Of a DNA stretch of 64,000 nucleotides, positions 45,860 through 54,784 are shown piece after piece; position 1 is the first letter of the stretch; every line of letters begins with the position of its first letter. A model generated the notes under the pieces. It saw only the letters and a list, made by a program, of their open reading frames with translations. It did no database searches and was not told the DNA's origin. The translations under genes were made by a program, and so were the position numbers. Source of the stretch: Alphaproteobacteria bacterium (lineage in GTDB: Bacteria > Pseudomonadota > Alphaproteobacteria > Micropepsales > Micropepsaceae). The DNA is taken from contig CANJJD010000010.1 of assembly GCA_947474645.1 (NCBI GenBank), positions 1 through 64,000 of the forward strand, in the 5' to 3' direction.

Positions 45860-46732
45860 TCAGCCCCAGGGACCTTTGCGTACCGGCATGGCATCCGCAC
45901 CCGCCATGGCGGTGAGCCGCGCGATGCGTTCTTCCGTCGAAGGGTGCGTCGCGAACAAGCTGCCGATGCCGCCATGCAGCGGATTGATGATGAACATGTG
46001 CGCCGTGGCGGGATTGGCATCGGCGGGATAGTTCGGGGTGCGCTCGGCCGCGCGCTCGATCTGGCCCAATGCCGAAGCCAGCCACATCGGGCGGCCGGTG
46101 ATTTCCGCGCCGGCGCGGTCGGCTTCGAACTCGCGCGAGCGCGAAATGGCGGCCTGGACCAGCATCGCGGCAATGGGCGCCAGCATGGTCACCACCAGCA
46201 TGCCGACCATGCCCATGGGATGGTCGCGGTCTCTGGAGCCGCCCATGAAGAAAGCCATGTTGGCCAGCATGGAAATGGCGCCCGCGATCACCGCCGTGAT
46301 GGTCATGGTCAGGGTGTCGCGATGCTTTACATGCCCAAGCTCATGCGCCAGCACGCCGGCCAGTTCTTCCTGGCTGCATTGCTGCATCAATCCGGTGGTG
46401 ACGCAGACCGCGGCATGCTGGGGATTGCGCCCGGTGGCAAAGGCGTTGGGCTGGGGATTCTCGGTGATGTAAACCTTGGGCATGGGAAGCTGTGCCTGCG
46501 CCGCCAGCTTTTCGACCATGCCATACAGGCCGGGCTCGCTGGCTGCGTCCACCTGGCGCGCGCCATACATGGACAACAGCACCTTGTCGGAATTCCAATA
46601 GGCGAACAGGTTCATCGCCAGCGCCATGGCAAAGGCGATCACCACGCCGGTGCCGCCGCCCAGGAGCGCACCCACCGCCAGGAACAACCCGGTCAGCGCC
46701 GCCATCAGGATGCCGGTACGAAGCGTATTCAT
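45860..46732 (-). CDS. htpX: Membrane zinc metalloprotease HtpX
   Basis: HtpX is an M48 inner-membrane protease for quality control of membrane proteins. The 290-residue protein has two N-terminal helices, [12 protein letters not shown], the zinc motif [11 protein letters not shown], two further helices, and [14 protein letters not shown] with the third zinc ligand. The length is normal. It is divergent from the small sdhAF4 gene. Confidence 0.96.
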   Translation of the reverse strand: MNTLRTGILMAALTGLFLAVGALLGGGTGVVIAFAMALAMNLFAYWNSDKVLLSMYGARQVDAASEPGLYGMVEKLAAQAQLPMPKVYITENPQPNAFATGRNPQHAAVCVTTGLMQQCSQEELAGVLAHELGHVKHRDTLTMTITAVIAGAISMLANMAFFMGGSRDRDHPMGMVGMLVVTMLAPIAAMLVQAAISRSREFEADRAGAEITGRPMWLASALGQIERAAERTPNYPADANPATAHMFIINPLHGGIGSLFATHPSTEERIARLTAMAGADAMPVRKGPWG

Positions 46733-46769
46733 CGTTTTCTCCCTATCCCTTCAGATGTAAGATCGATCC

Positions 46770-46964
46770 ATGGCCAATCAAGCAACACAAGAACAAGTCG
46801 CCGCCCGCCTCGCCGAAGCGGCCCAGCGCGCCACGGCCGAAGCCGACGCCCGCCGCGCCAAGGAAGCTAAAAAGGAATTGCCGCCAGAATTGGGCGGACC
46901 CAAGGGCCCCGAGCCCACGCGCTATGGCGACTGGGAAGTCAGAGGCATCGTTTCCGACTTTTAA
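46770..46964 (+). CDS. Succinate dehydrogenase assembly factor 4-like (DUF1674)
   Basis: This 64-residue protein ends in the diagnostic DUF1674 motif PPELGGPKGPEPTRYGDWE followed by GIVSDF. SdhAF4 helps load FAD-SdhA onto the complex in mitochondria and alphaproteobacteria. The N-terminal half is a charged Ala-rich helix. Located between htpX and DUF2239; sdh genes are not in the window. Confidence 0.9.
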   Translation: MANQATQEQVAARLAEAAQRATAEADARRAKEAKKELPPELGGPKGPEPTRYGDWEVRGIVSDF

Positions 46965-47015
46965 AATGGTCGCGCCGGACGGGCCCTCGCTACGCTCGGG
47001 TCGCCGGTCGCTCCG

Positions 47016-47507
47016 TTAGAAAGCCTCGGCTGTCATTTCTTCCAGCGCCCGGCGCACATCCGCCGGCCAGGCCTCGATATGGGCGGCGAATTCCTCGCCA
47101 TGCCCGGCATACAGCGCGCGAATGGCTTCTTCGTAACCCGGCGCATTGCCCACCAAGGCGGTGGCAAAGCGATAGGCGGCGTCGCGCCGCGCACGCTGCT
47201 GGGCGCGTGGATTGCGGCTCGCCTCTTCCACCAGCTTGCGCAAGGCCACCGAGGCACCGCCGGACTGGGTGGCCAGCCAGTCCCAGTGCCGGGGCAGAAG
47301 CGTGACCTCCCGCGCCGTCACCCCCAGCCTGGGGCGGCCGGGACGGGGGGCGTCCTCGCTGGGCGGAAAGCGGGGATCAATGTCCACCACCCGGCCCGTC
47401 TCCTGGTCGAAGATCAGGGCGGCGGCGTCGTGGCGGCAGGCTTCATAGACTTGGGGCAGGGGGCCGGAAGCCAGGCAATCAAAGCCGGAATAGGCAGTAT
47501 AGCTCAT
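47016..47507 (-). CDS. DUF2239 family protein
   Basis: This 163-residue protein of unknown function matches DUF2239: YSGFDCLASGPLPQV at the N-terminus, AALIFDQETGRVVDID, TLLPRHWDWLATQSGGASVALRKLV and a C-terminal segment (EEFAAHIEAWPADVR). A near-consensus promoter lies so close that the transcript would start at or next to the A of the ATG, i.e. leaderless; repeated TTYATCCGGGT boxes overlap it. Confidence 0.85.
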   Translation of the reverse strand: MSYTAYSGFDCLASGPLPQVYEACRHDAAALIFDQETGRVVDIDPRFPPSEDAPRPGRPRLGVTAREVTLLPRHWDWLATQSGGASVALRKLVEEASRNPRAQQRARRDAAYRFATALVGNAPGYEEAIRALYAGHGEEFAAHIEAWPADVRRALEEMTAEAF

Positions 47508-47513
47508 AGCCAG

Positions 47514-47553
47514 TATTTATCCGGGTGAAATTGGAAAGTCAATTCATCCGGGT
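47514..47553 (-). promoter_or_regulatory. Promoter with direct-repeat operator, predicted leaderless start for DUF2239
   Basis: Leftward, TTGACT (47537-47542) and TAAATA (47514-47519) are 17 bases apart; the -10 ends 6 bases before the ATG. Two copies of the box TTYATCCGGGT (47543-47553 and 47516-47526), 27 bases apart, lie upstream of the -35 and over the -10. A repressor covering both would block the promoter. Confidence 0.6.
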
Positions 47554-47629
47554 AAAAGTAATTCGGCCATTTGCCTTGATGCCGCGGGCTCCAAGGTTCA
47601 TTTAAAGAGCGCATCCCGAAAGCACCGCC

Positions 47630-48187
47630 ATGTTCATCCAGACCGAATCCACCCCCAATCCCGCCACCCTCAAATTCCTGCCCGGGCAGGCCGTGATGGG
47701 CGAGGGCGGGGTGGCCGATTTCCCCAGCGCCGACACTGCCGGCCGCTCGCCCCTGGCCAAGGCGCTGTTCGACATCCCCGAAGTCTCGCGCGTGTTCTTC
47801 GGCGCGGATTTTATTTCGGTGACCAAGCGCGACGGCGACTGGAAGCATTTGAAGCCCGCCATCCTGGGCGCGGTGATGGAGCATTTCACCCGTGGCTTGC
47901 CGCTGCTGGAAGGCGGCGCCGACGAGACCGAAGAAACATTCAATGACGAAGACAGCGAATTGGTTGAGCAGATCAAGGAGCTGATCGAGACCCGCGTTCG
48001 CCCCGCCGTGGCGCAGGATGGCGGCGACATCATCTTCAGGGGCTTTGACGGATCCAGCGGCATCGTCTCGCTGGAGCTCAAGGGTTCTTGCGCCGGTTGC
48101 CCGTCCTCGACCATGACCTTGAAGAACGGCATCGAGAACATGTTGCGCCATTACGTGCCCGAAGTGACGGCCGTCGAATCGGTGTGA
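47630..48187 (+). CDS. NifU-family Fe-S scaffold/carrier protein (NfuA type)
   Basis: This 185-residue protein has an N-terminal Nfu_N domain (MFIQTESTPNPATLKFLPG) and a C-terminal NifU domain with the cluster-binding CAGCPSS. It carries [4Fe-4S] clusters to client apoproteins. It heads the run nfu-nitroreductase-tsaB-rimI-fur that is conserved in alphaproteobacteria. The next gene starts 2 bases after the stop. Confidence 0.94.
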   Translation: MFIQTESTPNPATLKFLPGQAVMGEGGVADFPSADTAGRSPLAKALFDIPEVSRVFFGADFISVTKRDGDWKHLKPAILGAVMEHFTRGLPLLEGGADETEETFNDEDSELVEQIKELIETRVRPAVAQDGGDIIFRGFDGSSGIVSLELKGSCAGCPSSTMTLKNGIENMLRHYVPEVTAVESV

Positions 48188-48189
48188 GG

Positions 48190-48816
48190 ATGAGCAACGC
48201 CGAGCCGTACCTGGCGCAAGACGATCACGCGATTTCCGACGCCGCGCTGGACACCATCTTCCGCAGTGCGAGCACCATGCGCGAATGGCAGGACAAGCCG
48301 GTCTCCAATGCGCTGTTGATGGCGATCTATGACCTGATGCGCTGGGGCCCCACCGAATCCAACATCACGCCCGCGCGCTTTCACTTCGTGGTGTCGAAAG
48401 ACGCGAAAGCACGGCTGGAGCCGCTGCTGGACGAAGGCAACCGCAAACAGACCATGGCGGCGCCGGCCACCGCTATCATCGGCTATGACCTGGATTTCGC
48501 CGCCACCCTTCCCATCCTGGCGCCGCGCGCCGCCGAAAGCCTCGGCAAGAAATTGGCCGGCGATCCGGAGCGCGTGAAGCTGATGGCGACGCGCAGCGCC
48601 GGTCTTCAAGGCGGTTATTTCATGATCGCGGCGCGGGCGCTGGGGCTGGATTGCGGCCCCATGTCCGGTTTCGACAACGCCGCCGTGGACCGTGAATTCT
48701 TTGCCGGCACCGCCATCAAGTCCTATTTCCTTTGCAATCTGGGCTATGGCGTGGCCGCCAGCGTGCGCCCGCGCGGCGCCCGGCTGGGCTTTGATCAAGC
48801 CAGCAAGATCCTGTGA
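48190..48816 (+). CDS. Nitroreductase-family protein (RutE/malonic semialdehyde reductase-like)
   Basis: This 208-residue FMN-type nitroreductase has RSASTMREWQDKPV at the N-terminus, MRWGPTESNITPARF and a C-terminal GLDCGPMSGFDNAAVD, all resembling RutE/HadB. RutE reduces malonic semialdehyde in pyrimidine breakdown, but no rut genes are adjacent, so the name is provisional. The start is the ATG at 48190. Overlaps tsaB as GTGA. Confidence 0.85.
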   Translation: MSNAEPYLAQDDHAISDAALDTIFRSASTMREWQDKPVSNALLMAIYDLMRWGPTESNITPARFHFVVSKDAKARLEPLLDEGNRKQTMAAPATAIIGYDLDFAATLPILAPRAAESLGKKLAGDPERVKLMATRSAGLQGGYFMIAARALGLDCGPMSGFDNAAVDREFFAGTAIKSYFLCNLGYGVAASVRPRGARLGFDQASKIL

Positions 48817-49466
48817 AAATTCTCGCGGTCGATACGGCGCTGGGCGGTTGCTCGGCTGCGCTGCTGGAAGACGGCAAAATCCTGGCCCACAGTTTCGAAG
48901 CCATGGACCGCGGCCATGCCGAGCGCCTGGCGCCTATGGTGGAAGAGACGATGCGCGGTTTCGATTTTGCCGCGCTGGACCGGTTGGCCGTCACCACCGG
49001 ACCGGGCACCTTCACCGGCCAGCGCGTCGGACTGGCCTTCATGCGCGGACTTCGTTTGGCGCTCAAACTGCCGCTCACGGGTGTCACCACTTTGGAAGTG
49101 ATCGCCGCCGCGGCGATGGACGAAACAAAAACCACCAAGGCCGCCGTCATCCATGACGCCCGGCGCGAGGAAGCCTATCTGCTGCTGCAGGATGGCAAAG
49201 ACACGGTGCAGCAGCCTGTTGTGATATTGTTTGCCGATGCCATTACCCGCATCCGCGCCTTCGGGCCGTGCGCATTGGCGGGCACCGGCGCGGCGATGGC
49301 CAAGGACAGCCTGGGCGCGGACTTCGTGCTGTCGAGCATCCGGCAGCCTGATGCCTTGTGGGTGGCGCGGCTGGCGCAAAAGCACGAACCCTCAAATGAC
49401 GCGCCCGGGCCGCTATATTTGCGGGCGCCCGACGCCAAGCTGCCGGGCGGAAAAGTCCTTGTCTGA
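48813..49466 (+). CDS. tsaB: tRNA t6A37 threonylcarbamoyl transferase component TsaB
   Basis: TsaB is the scaffold partner of TsaD in making t6A at position 37 of ANN-decoding tRNAs. The 217-residue protein has LAVDTALGGCSAALLEDG and TTGPGTFTGQRVGLAFMRGL of the ASKHA fold. GTG start overlapping the previous stop, and it overlaps rimI by 8 bases. Confidence 0.93.
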   Translation: MKILAVDTALGGCSAALLEDGKILAHSFEAMDRGHAERLAPMVEETMRGFDFAALDRLAVTTGPGTFTGQRVGLAFMRGLRLALKLPLTGVTTLEVIAAAAMDETKTTKAAVIHDARREEAYLLLQDGKDTVQQPVVILFADAITRIRAFGPCALAGTGAAMAKDSLGADFVLSSIRQPDALWVARLAQKHEPSNDAPGPLYLRAPDAKLPGGKVLV

Positions 49467-49893
49467 TATCGCCCCCTTTGACTCCGTTGCCGGCGCCCAT
49501 GTCCTGGCCGTGGTGCACGCCGCCTGTTTCCCCCAGCCCTGGGATGCCGCGGCGCTCAGCGCGCTGCTGGTGACACCGGGCACCTTCGCCTATGCCCATG
49601 ATGACGGCTTTGTGCTGGCCCGCGCCGCCGGCGGCGAAGCCGAAATCCTCACCCTGGCGGTGCTGCCCCAGGCGCGCGGCAAGGGGTTGGGGCGCCGCCT
49701 GTTGCAAGCCGCTATCAAAAAGGCGCGCGATATGGGTGCGCAGACCATGTTCCTGGAAGTGGGCGTTGAAAATCCGGCGGCCCTGGCACTGTATGCCGGG
49801 CTGGGTTTTACCAAGGTTGGCGCGCGCAAGGGCTATTACAGCGGCACCGATGCACTGGTTCTCAGGCTTCCGCTGCCCGCCAATATCGAATAG
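49459..49893 (+). CDS. rimI: Ribosomal-protein alanine N-acetyltransferase RimI-like
   Basis: This 144-residue GNAT protein has VLPQARGKGLGRRLLQAAI for acetyl-CoA and FLEVGVENPAALALYAGLGF typical of RimI. The start appears to be TTG at 49459, within the end of tsaB; no ATG is available before the domain. The tsaB-rimI pairing is standard. Confidence 0.88.
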   Translation: MSDIAPFDSVAGAHVLAVVHAACFPQPWDAAALSALLVTPGTFAYAHDDGFVLARAAGGEAEILTLAVLPQARGKGLGRRLLQAAIKKARDMGAQTMFLEVGVENPAALALYAGLGFTKVGARKGYYSGTDALVLRLPLPANIE

Positions 49894-49929
49894 CCTCATG
49901 TCCTTCCCGCACGGCCACAGGAGTAACAG

Positions 49930-50349
49930 GTGACGCGGATTGAAAAAGCTTGCGTCGACAAGGGTCTTCGGATGACCGACCAGCGCCGGGTCATCGCCCG
50001 GGTGCTGTCGGACGCCTATGACCATCCCGATGCGGAGGAGCTGTACCGCCGCGCCTCGGCGATTGATCCGCATATCTCCATCGCCACGGTCTATCGCACC
50101 GTCAAGCTGTTCGAGGATGCCGGCATCCTGGAGCGCCACGATTTCCGCGACGGCCGCTCGCGCTATGAAGAAGTGCAGGAAGCCCATCACGATCACCTGA
50201 TCGACGTGGCCACCGGCAGCGTGATCGAATTCCGCAACGAGGAAATCGAAAAGCTCCAGCGCCGCGTCGCCGAAGAGCTGGGCTTTGAATTGATCGATCA
50301 CCGGCTGGAATTGTACGGCGTGCCCAAAGGGCGCAAGCCCCAGTCATGA
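49930..50349 (+). CDS. fur: Fur-family metal-responsive regulator
   Basis: This 139-residue repressor has the winged-helix N-terminus (GLRMTDQRRVIARVL; SIATVYRTVKLFEDAGIL) and metal-site residues in EAHHDHLIDV. It lacks the CxxC structural zinc motifs, as is usual for alphaproteobacterial Fur/Mur. Whether it senses iron or manganese cannot be told. AGGAG precedes the GTG start by 7 bases. It follows rimI in the conserved order. Confidence 0.9.
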   Translation: MTRIEKACVDKGLRMTDQRRVIARVLSDAYDHPDAEELYRRASAIDPHISIATVYRTVKLFEDAGILERHDFRDGRSRYEEVQEAHHDHLIDVATGSVIEFRNEEIEKLQRRVAEELGFELIDHRLELYGVPKGRKPQS

Positions 50350-50382
50350 TGTGGCGCAAGCGGCCGGCAGCCTGACTTTCTG

Positions 50383-51168
50383 ATGGCACGTCTTCGCGCC
50401 GCCTTCATCGCCATCGCCTTTATCCTGTTCACCCTGCCCTTGATGCCGGTGCAATGGCTGTTGCTGAAATTGCGCAGCCCTGCCGCGCGCGCCTTTCCGC
50501 ACTGGTATCACCGCCAGGTGGCGTGGCTGTTCGGCATTCACATCCGCGTCATCGGCCGGCCGGTGACGGGCGAAGGCGTGCTGATGGTGGGTAATCACAC
50601 AAGCTGGGCCGACATCATCATTTTTTCGGCGGCCACGCCCGTGTCCTTTGTCGCCAAGGCCGAGGTCGGGACCTGGCCTTTCTTCGGCACCCTGGCGCGG
50701 CTGCAGCGCACCGTGTTTGTCGAGCGCACGCGCCGCAGCGCCACCGGGACAGCGGCGAATGCCATCAACCAGCGGCTGGCCGCGGGCGATGCATTGCTGC
50801 TCTTTCCCGAAGGCACCAGCCATGACGGCAACAGCGTGCTCCCATTCAAGAGCGCGCTGCTGGGCGCCGCCGAAGCGCGGCTGGCGGGCGGGGCGCATGT
50901 GAAGGTGCAGCCGGTCTCGGTCGCCTTCACCGGCCTGCACGGACTGCCGATGGGGCGGGAAAACCGCCCGCTATTTGCCTGGTATGGCGACATGGAAATG
51001 GTGCCGCATCTGTGGGAGGCGCTGCTGGCCGGGCCGCTGGATGTGGAGGTCCGGTTCCACGAACCGCTGAGCCTGGACCGGATGGACCGCAAGACATTGG
51101 CGGCCAAAGCGCAGGAAATCGTGCAAACCGGCCAGGCCGAAGCCCTGGCGGGTCGGGGTTTACCTTGA
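50383..51168 (+). CDS. Lysophospholipid acyltransferase (PlsC family)
   Basis: This 261-residue membrane acyltransferase has an N-terminal hydrophobic helix, the catalytic NHTSWADI (H-x4-D), the substrate-binding [10 protein letters not shown], and VQPVSVAFT. It could make phosphatidic acid (PlsC) or, given olsB elsewhere in the window, act as an OlsA. The position between fur and miaB is common in alphaproteobacteria. Confidence 0.88.
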   Translation: MARLRAAFIAIAFILFTLPLMPVQWLLLKLRSPAARAFPHWYHRQVAWLFGIHIRVIGRPVTGEGVLMVGNHTSWADIIIFSAATPVSFVAKAEVGTWPFFGTLARLQRTVFVERTRRSATGTAANAINQRLAAGDALLLFPEGTSHDGNSVLPFKSALLGAAEARLAGGAHVKVQPVSVAFTGLHGLPMGRENRPLFAWYGDMEMVPHLWEALLAGPLDVEVRFHEPLSLDRMDRKTLAAKAQEIVQTGQAEALAGRGLP

Positions 51169-51202
51169 ACTTGGGGGCTTTGGACCCGATAAACCGCACC
51201 CG

Positions 51203-52513
51203 ATGAAGACGCTCTACGTCAAAACCTATGGCTGCCAGATGAACGCCTATGATTCCGCCAAGATGGCGGATCTGCTGGCGCCGCTGGGCTATGCCACGAT
51301 CGATGCGCCCGAAGGCGCCGATATGGTGATCCTCAACACCTGTCACATCCGCGAAAAGGCGGTCGAGAAAGTCTATTCCGAGCTGGGCCGGTTGCGCGGC
51401 TTGAAAGCCAAGAAGGCCAGGGACGGCGGCCGCATGGTGCTGGCGGTGGCCGGTTGCGTCGGCCAGGCGGAAGGCGCGGAAATCGTGGCGCGCGAGCCGG
51501 CGGTAGATTTGGTGGTGGGGCCGCAATCCTATCACCGCCTGCCGGAGATGATTGCCCGCACGGCGCGGGCCGGCGGCCATGCGCTGGAAACCGATTTCCC
51601 CGCCCTGGAGAAATTCGATTCCCTGCCGGCGCCCGCCAGCAGCACGGTCAGCGCCTTTCTCACCGTGCAGGAAGGTTGCAACAAGTTCTGCACTTTCTGC
51701 GTGGTGCCTTATACGCGCGGCTCCGAACAATCGCGCCCGGCCGAGGCCATCCTGCGCGAGGCGCGCCAGTTGGCGGACAAGGGCGCGCGCGAACTGGTGC
51801 TGCTGGGCCAGAACGTCAATGCCTATGACGCAGACGGCTGGAGCCTCGCCAAACTGTGTGACGCGCTGTCGAACGTCCAAGGCATTGAACGCATCCGCTA
51901 TACCACCAGCCATCCCCGCGACATGGCCGATGATCTGATCGCCGCCCATGGCAGCAACAAAAAGCTGATGCCCTATCTGCACCTGCCGGTGCAGTCGGGA
52001 TCGGATGCGGTGCTGGAGGCGATGAACCGCCAGCACAGCGCCGATGATTATCGCCGCCAGATCGATCGTGTCCGCAAGGTGCGGCCCGACATCGCCTTGA
52101 CGTCGGATTTCATTGTCGGCTTTCCCGGCGAAAGCGACTCGGATTTCGAAGCCACGCTCCAACTGGTGCGCGACATCGGTTACGCCACGGCTTTCTCGTT
52201 CAAATATTCCAAGCGCCCCGGCACGCCGGCTTCCACCATGCGCAAGCAGGTGGGTGAAGAGGTGAAGACAGCGCGGCTGGACGCGCTGCAAAAGCTGCTG
52301 CTGTCGCAGCAACATGCCTTTGACGATTCCCAGATCGGCAAAATCCAGCCGGTGCTGTTCGAGAAGACCGCGCGTGAAACGGGCCAGATCATGGGCCGCA
52401 CGCCTTACCAGCAGCCGGTGCATGTGATCGCGCAACCTTCCCTGATCGGCAGCGTTGCCGATGTGCGGATCGAACGGCGTACCGCCAACAGCCTGCATGG
52501 GACCTTGGCTTGA
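51203..52513 (+). CDS. miaB: tRNA-2-methylthio-N6-isopentenyladenosine37 synthase
   Basis: MiaB adds the methylthio group to i6A37 in tRNA. The 436-residue protein has the auxiliary-cluster cysteines in [19 protein letters not shown] and AGCVGQAE, the radical SAM motif CNKFCTFC, and a C-terminal TRAM domain. Its stop overlaps the TTG start of phoH (TTGA). Confidence 0.96.
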   Translation: MKTLYVKTYGCQMNAYDSAKMADLLAPLGYATIDAPEGADMVILNTCHIREKAVEKVYSELGRLRGLKAKKARDGGRMVLAVAGCVGQAEGAEIVAREPAVDLVVGPQSYHRLPEMIARTARAGGHALETDFPALEKFDSLPAPASSTVSAFLTVQEGCNKFCTFCVVPYTRGSEQSRPAEAILREARQLADKGARELVLLGQNVNAYDADGWSLAKLCDALSNVQGIERIRYTTSHPRDMADDLIAAHGSNKKLMPYLHLPVQSGSDAVLEAMNRQHSADDYRRQIDRVRKVRPDIALTSDFIVGFPGESDSDFEATLQLVRDIGYATAFSFKYSKRPGTPASTMRKQVGEEVKTARLDALQKLLLSQQHAFDDSQIGKIQPVLFEKTARETGQIMGRTPYQQPVHVIAQPSLIGSVADVRIERRTANSLHGTLA

Positions 52514-53448
52514 GCAGCCGGAAAAATACCCTGACCCTGGAATTTCCCGACAACCGGCTGGTGGCGGCGCTGTCGGGTCCGCATGCCAAGCATTTTTCCC
52601 GCATCGAACAGAAGCTCAACGCCGTGCTGGACATGCGCGGCAACCTGGTGGCGCTGGACGGCAAGGATCGCGAGCGTGCCGCCGCCATCCTCCGCGCGCT
52701 GTATGCGCGGGCGGAAGCGGGCGAAAGCATCACCCTGGCCGAAGTGGATGCGGAAATCCGTTTCACCGACGAAGCCCGCGCCCATGCGCCGGGCGCGATC
52801 AAGACTGCGTCCTCCCGCGCGGTGCGGCCGCGCTCGCCGGCGCAGGCCGCCTATATCGAGATGATGCGCCAGCACCCGCTCACCTTCGGCATCGGGCCGG
52901 CGGGCACCGGCAAGACCTATCTGGCCGCCGCCTTTGCCGCGCACATGCTGCATGAAAAGCGGGTGGACCGGCTGATCCTGTCGCGCCCGGCGCTGGAAGC
53001 GGGCGAACGGCTGGGCTTTCTGCCGGGCGACCTGAAAGAGAAGATCGATCCTTACTTGCGTCCGCTCTATGACGCACTGTTCGACGTCTTGGGCGACAAG
53101 GCCGCCCGGCTGATGGAGCAGGGCGTGATCGAAGTGGCGCCGCTGGCTTTCATGCGCGGCCGCACCCTCTCCAGAGCCTTTGTCATCCTCGACGAGGCTC
53201 AGAACACCACTCCGGCGCAGATGAAAATGGCGCTGACCCGGCTGGGCGAGGACAGTCACATGGTCGTCACCGGCGATCCGTCGCAAAGCGATCTGCCGGG
53301 CGGGCGGGCGGAGGGGCTGAACGAGGCCCTGGCCTTCCTGGAAGGTGTCGAAGGCGTGGGTGTCAGCCGTTTTGGGGAAAAAGACGTGGTGCGCCATCCC
53401 CTCGTCGCCCGCATCGTTGCCGCCTATACTCACCACGGCAAATCATGA
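52510..53448 (+). CDS. phoH: PhoH-like ATPase (PhoL)
   Basis: This 312-residue P-loop protein has Walker [14 protein letters not shown] and Walker [14 protein letters not shown]. PhoH/PhoL proteins are encoded next to ybeY and are linked to RNA metabolism. It starts with TTG at 52510 within the miaB stop and overlaps ybeY as ATGA. Confidence 0.94.
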   Translation: MSSRKNTLTLEFPDNRLVAALSGPHAKHFSRIEQKLNAVLDMRGNLVALDGKDRERAAAILRALYARAEAGESITLAEVDAEIRFTDEARAHAPGAIKTASSRAVRPRSPAQAAYIEMMRQHPLTFGIGPAGTGKTYLAAAFAAHMLHEKRVDRLILSRPALEAGERLGFLPGDLKEKIDPYLRPLYDALFDVLGDKAARLMEQGVIEVAPLAFMRGRTLSRAFVILDEAQNTTPAQMKMALTRLGEDSHMVVTGDPSQSDLPGGRAEGLNEALAFLEGVEGVGVSRFGEKDVVRHPLVARIVAAYTHHGKS

Positions 53449-53906
53449 GCGGGATTACCCTGCTGATCGAAGACCCCAAATGGCGTACCCATCGCGGGCT
53501 GCAGGCGCGTTTGAAGACCGCTGCCGAAGCGGCACGCAAAGCTGGCAAGCTGCGCGGGGAATTCACCGTCCTGCTCACCAGTGACAAGGCGCTGCGCGCC
53601 CTGAACCGCGACTTTCGCGGCAAGGACAAGGCGACCAATGTCCTGTCGTTTCCCTCCGGTGACGGTTATGCGGGCGACATCGCCATGGCGTATGGCGTCA
53701 CCAGCAAAGAAGCCAGGGCGGCGGGCAAGCGCTTCGCCGATCATGCCGCCCATCTGGTGGTGCATGGCGTGCTGCATCTGGCCGGTCACGACCATGAACG
53801 CCCCAAGGACGCCAAGGTGATGGAGCCGCTGGAAGTGAAGATTTTGGCCCGGCTGGGCATCGCCGATCCGTATGTGCCCACTTCTTCGTTAAAAGAAGCG
53901 CCATGA
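53445..53906 (+). CDS. ybeY: Endoribonuclease YbeY
   Basis: YbeY is the zinc RNase needed for 16S rRNA 3' maturation and 70S quality control. The 153-residue protein has the metal motif [12 protein letters not shown] and [17 protein letters not shown]. It lies between phoH and corC with 4-base overlaps both sides. Confidence 0.95.
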   Translation: MSGITLLIEDPKWRTHRGLQARLKTAAEAARKAGKLRGEFTVLLTSDKALRALNRDFRGKDKATNVLSFPSGDGYAGDIAMAYGVTSKEARAAGKRFADHAAHLVVHGVLHLAGHDHERPKDAKVMEPLEVKILARLGIADPYVPTSSLKEAP

Positions 53907-54784
53907 GCGATCATTCCCTAAAACGCCTGTTCCAGAAGCTCACCGGCCAGGACACCGAGGCCGCCGCCATCCGCGAAAGCCTGGAGGAGGTGATCGAGGA
54001 AAGCGAGCGCGAGTCCCCCGCCTTGTCCGCGCAGGAGCGGGTGATGATGGGCAACCTGCTCACCTTCGGCGAATTGAAGGTGAGTGACGTGATGGTGCCG
54101 CGCGCCGAGATCGTGGCGGTGGACGAGACCATCGGCCTGGCCGAATTGCTCAGGATGTTCCGCGAGGCGCAGCATTCGCGCCTGCCGCTTTATTCCGAAA
54201 CCCTGGACGACCCCACCGGCCTGATCCACGTCAAGGATGTGCTGGGCCTGCTGGAGGCAGATGCCGACGGCCCCTATTGCCTGCCGCCCAAGGCGAAGAT
54301 CACCGCCTTGCGCCGCCCCATCCTGTTCGCGCCGCCGTCCATGCGGGCGCTGGATCTGCTGCTCAAGATGCAGGCCAGCCATACCCATCTGGCGCTGGTG
54401 ATTGACGAATATGGCGGCACCGACGGCCTGGTTTCCATCGAGGATATCATCGAGGAGATCGTGGGCGACATCGCCGACGAACATGACGAGGAAGCGTCCG
54501 TCATCAAGCCGGACGGCAACGGCTTCATCGCCGATGCGCGCATGGACCTGGACGACTTCAAGGTCCAGACCGGCCACGACCTGTTGGTGCAGGATGCCGC
54601 GGACGAGATCGAGCGCGAGATAGACAGCCTGGGCGGGCTGGTGGTGTCGCTGCTGGGACGGGTGCCGCTGCGCGGCGAAATCATCGCCCATCCCGACGGC
54701 ACCGAATTCCAGGTGCTGGATGCCGATCCGCGCCGGGTGCGCCGCTTGCGCGTCACCCTGCCAAGGACGCTTGCCACGGAATGA
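53903..54784 (+). CDS. CBS-domain protein CorC/YbeX family
   Basis: This 293-residue cytosolic protein has two CBS domains ([47 protein letters not shown]) and a C-terminal CorC_HlyC domain. YbeX-type proteins are implicated in ribosome maturation and magnesium/cobalt handling. It overlaps lnt as ATGA. Confidence 0.93.
   Translation: MSDHSLKRLFQKLTGQDTEAAAIRESLEEVIEESERESPALSAQERVMMGNLLTFGELKVSDVMVPRAEIVAVDETIGLAELLRMFREAQHSRLPLYSETLDDPTGLIHVKDVLGLLEADADGPYCLPPKAKITALRRPILFAPPSMRALDLLLKMQASHTHLALVIDEYGGTDGLVSIEDIIEEIVGDIADEHDEEASVIKPDGNGFIADARMDLDDFKVQTGHDLLVQDAADEIEREIDSLGGLVVSLLGRVPLRGEIIAHPDGTEFQVLDADPRRVRRLRVTLPRTLATE

Noticed and set aside
46965-47015. Further copy of the stop-codon repeat after DUF2239
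   Set aside because: It begins at the stop and is GC-rich (CGGAGCGACCGGCGACC) but lacks the two defined hairpins and the AACGCCGCGAGCT tail; the CCCTCGCTACGCTCGGG core is a common GC-rich sequence with mismatched stem.
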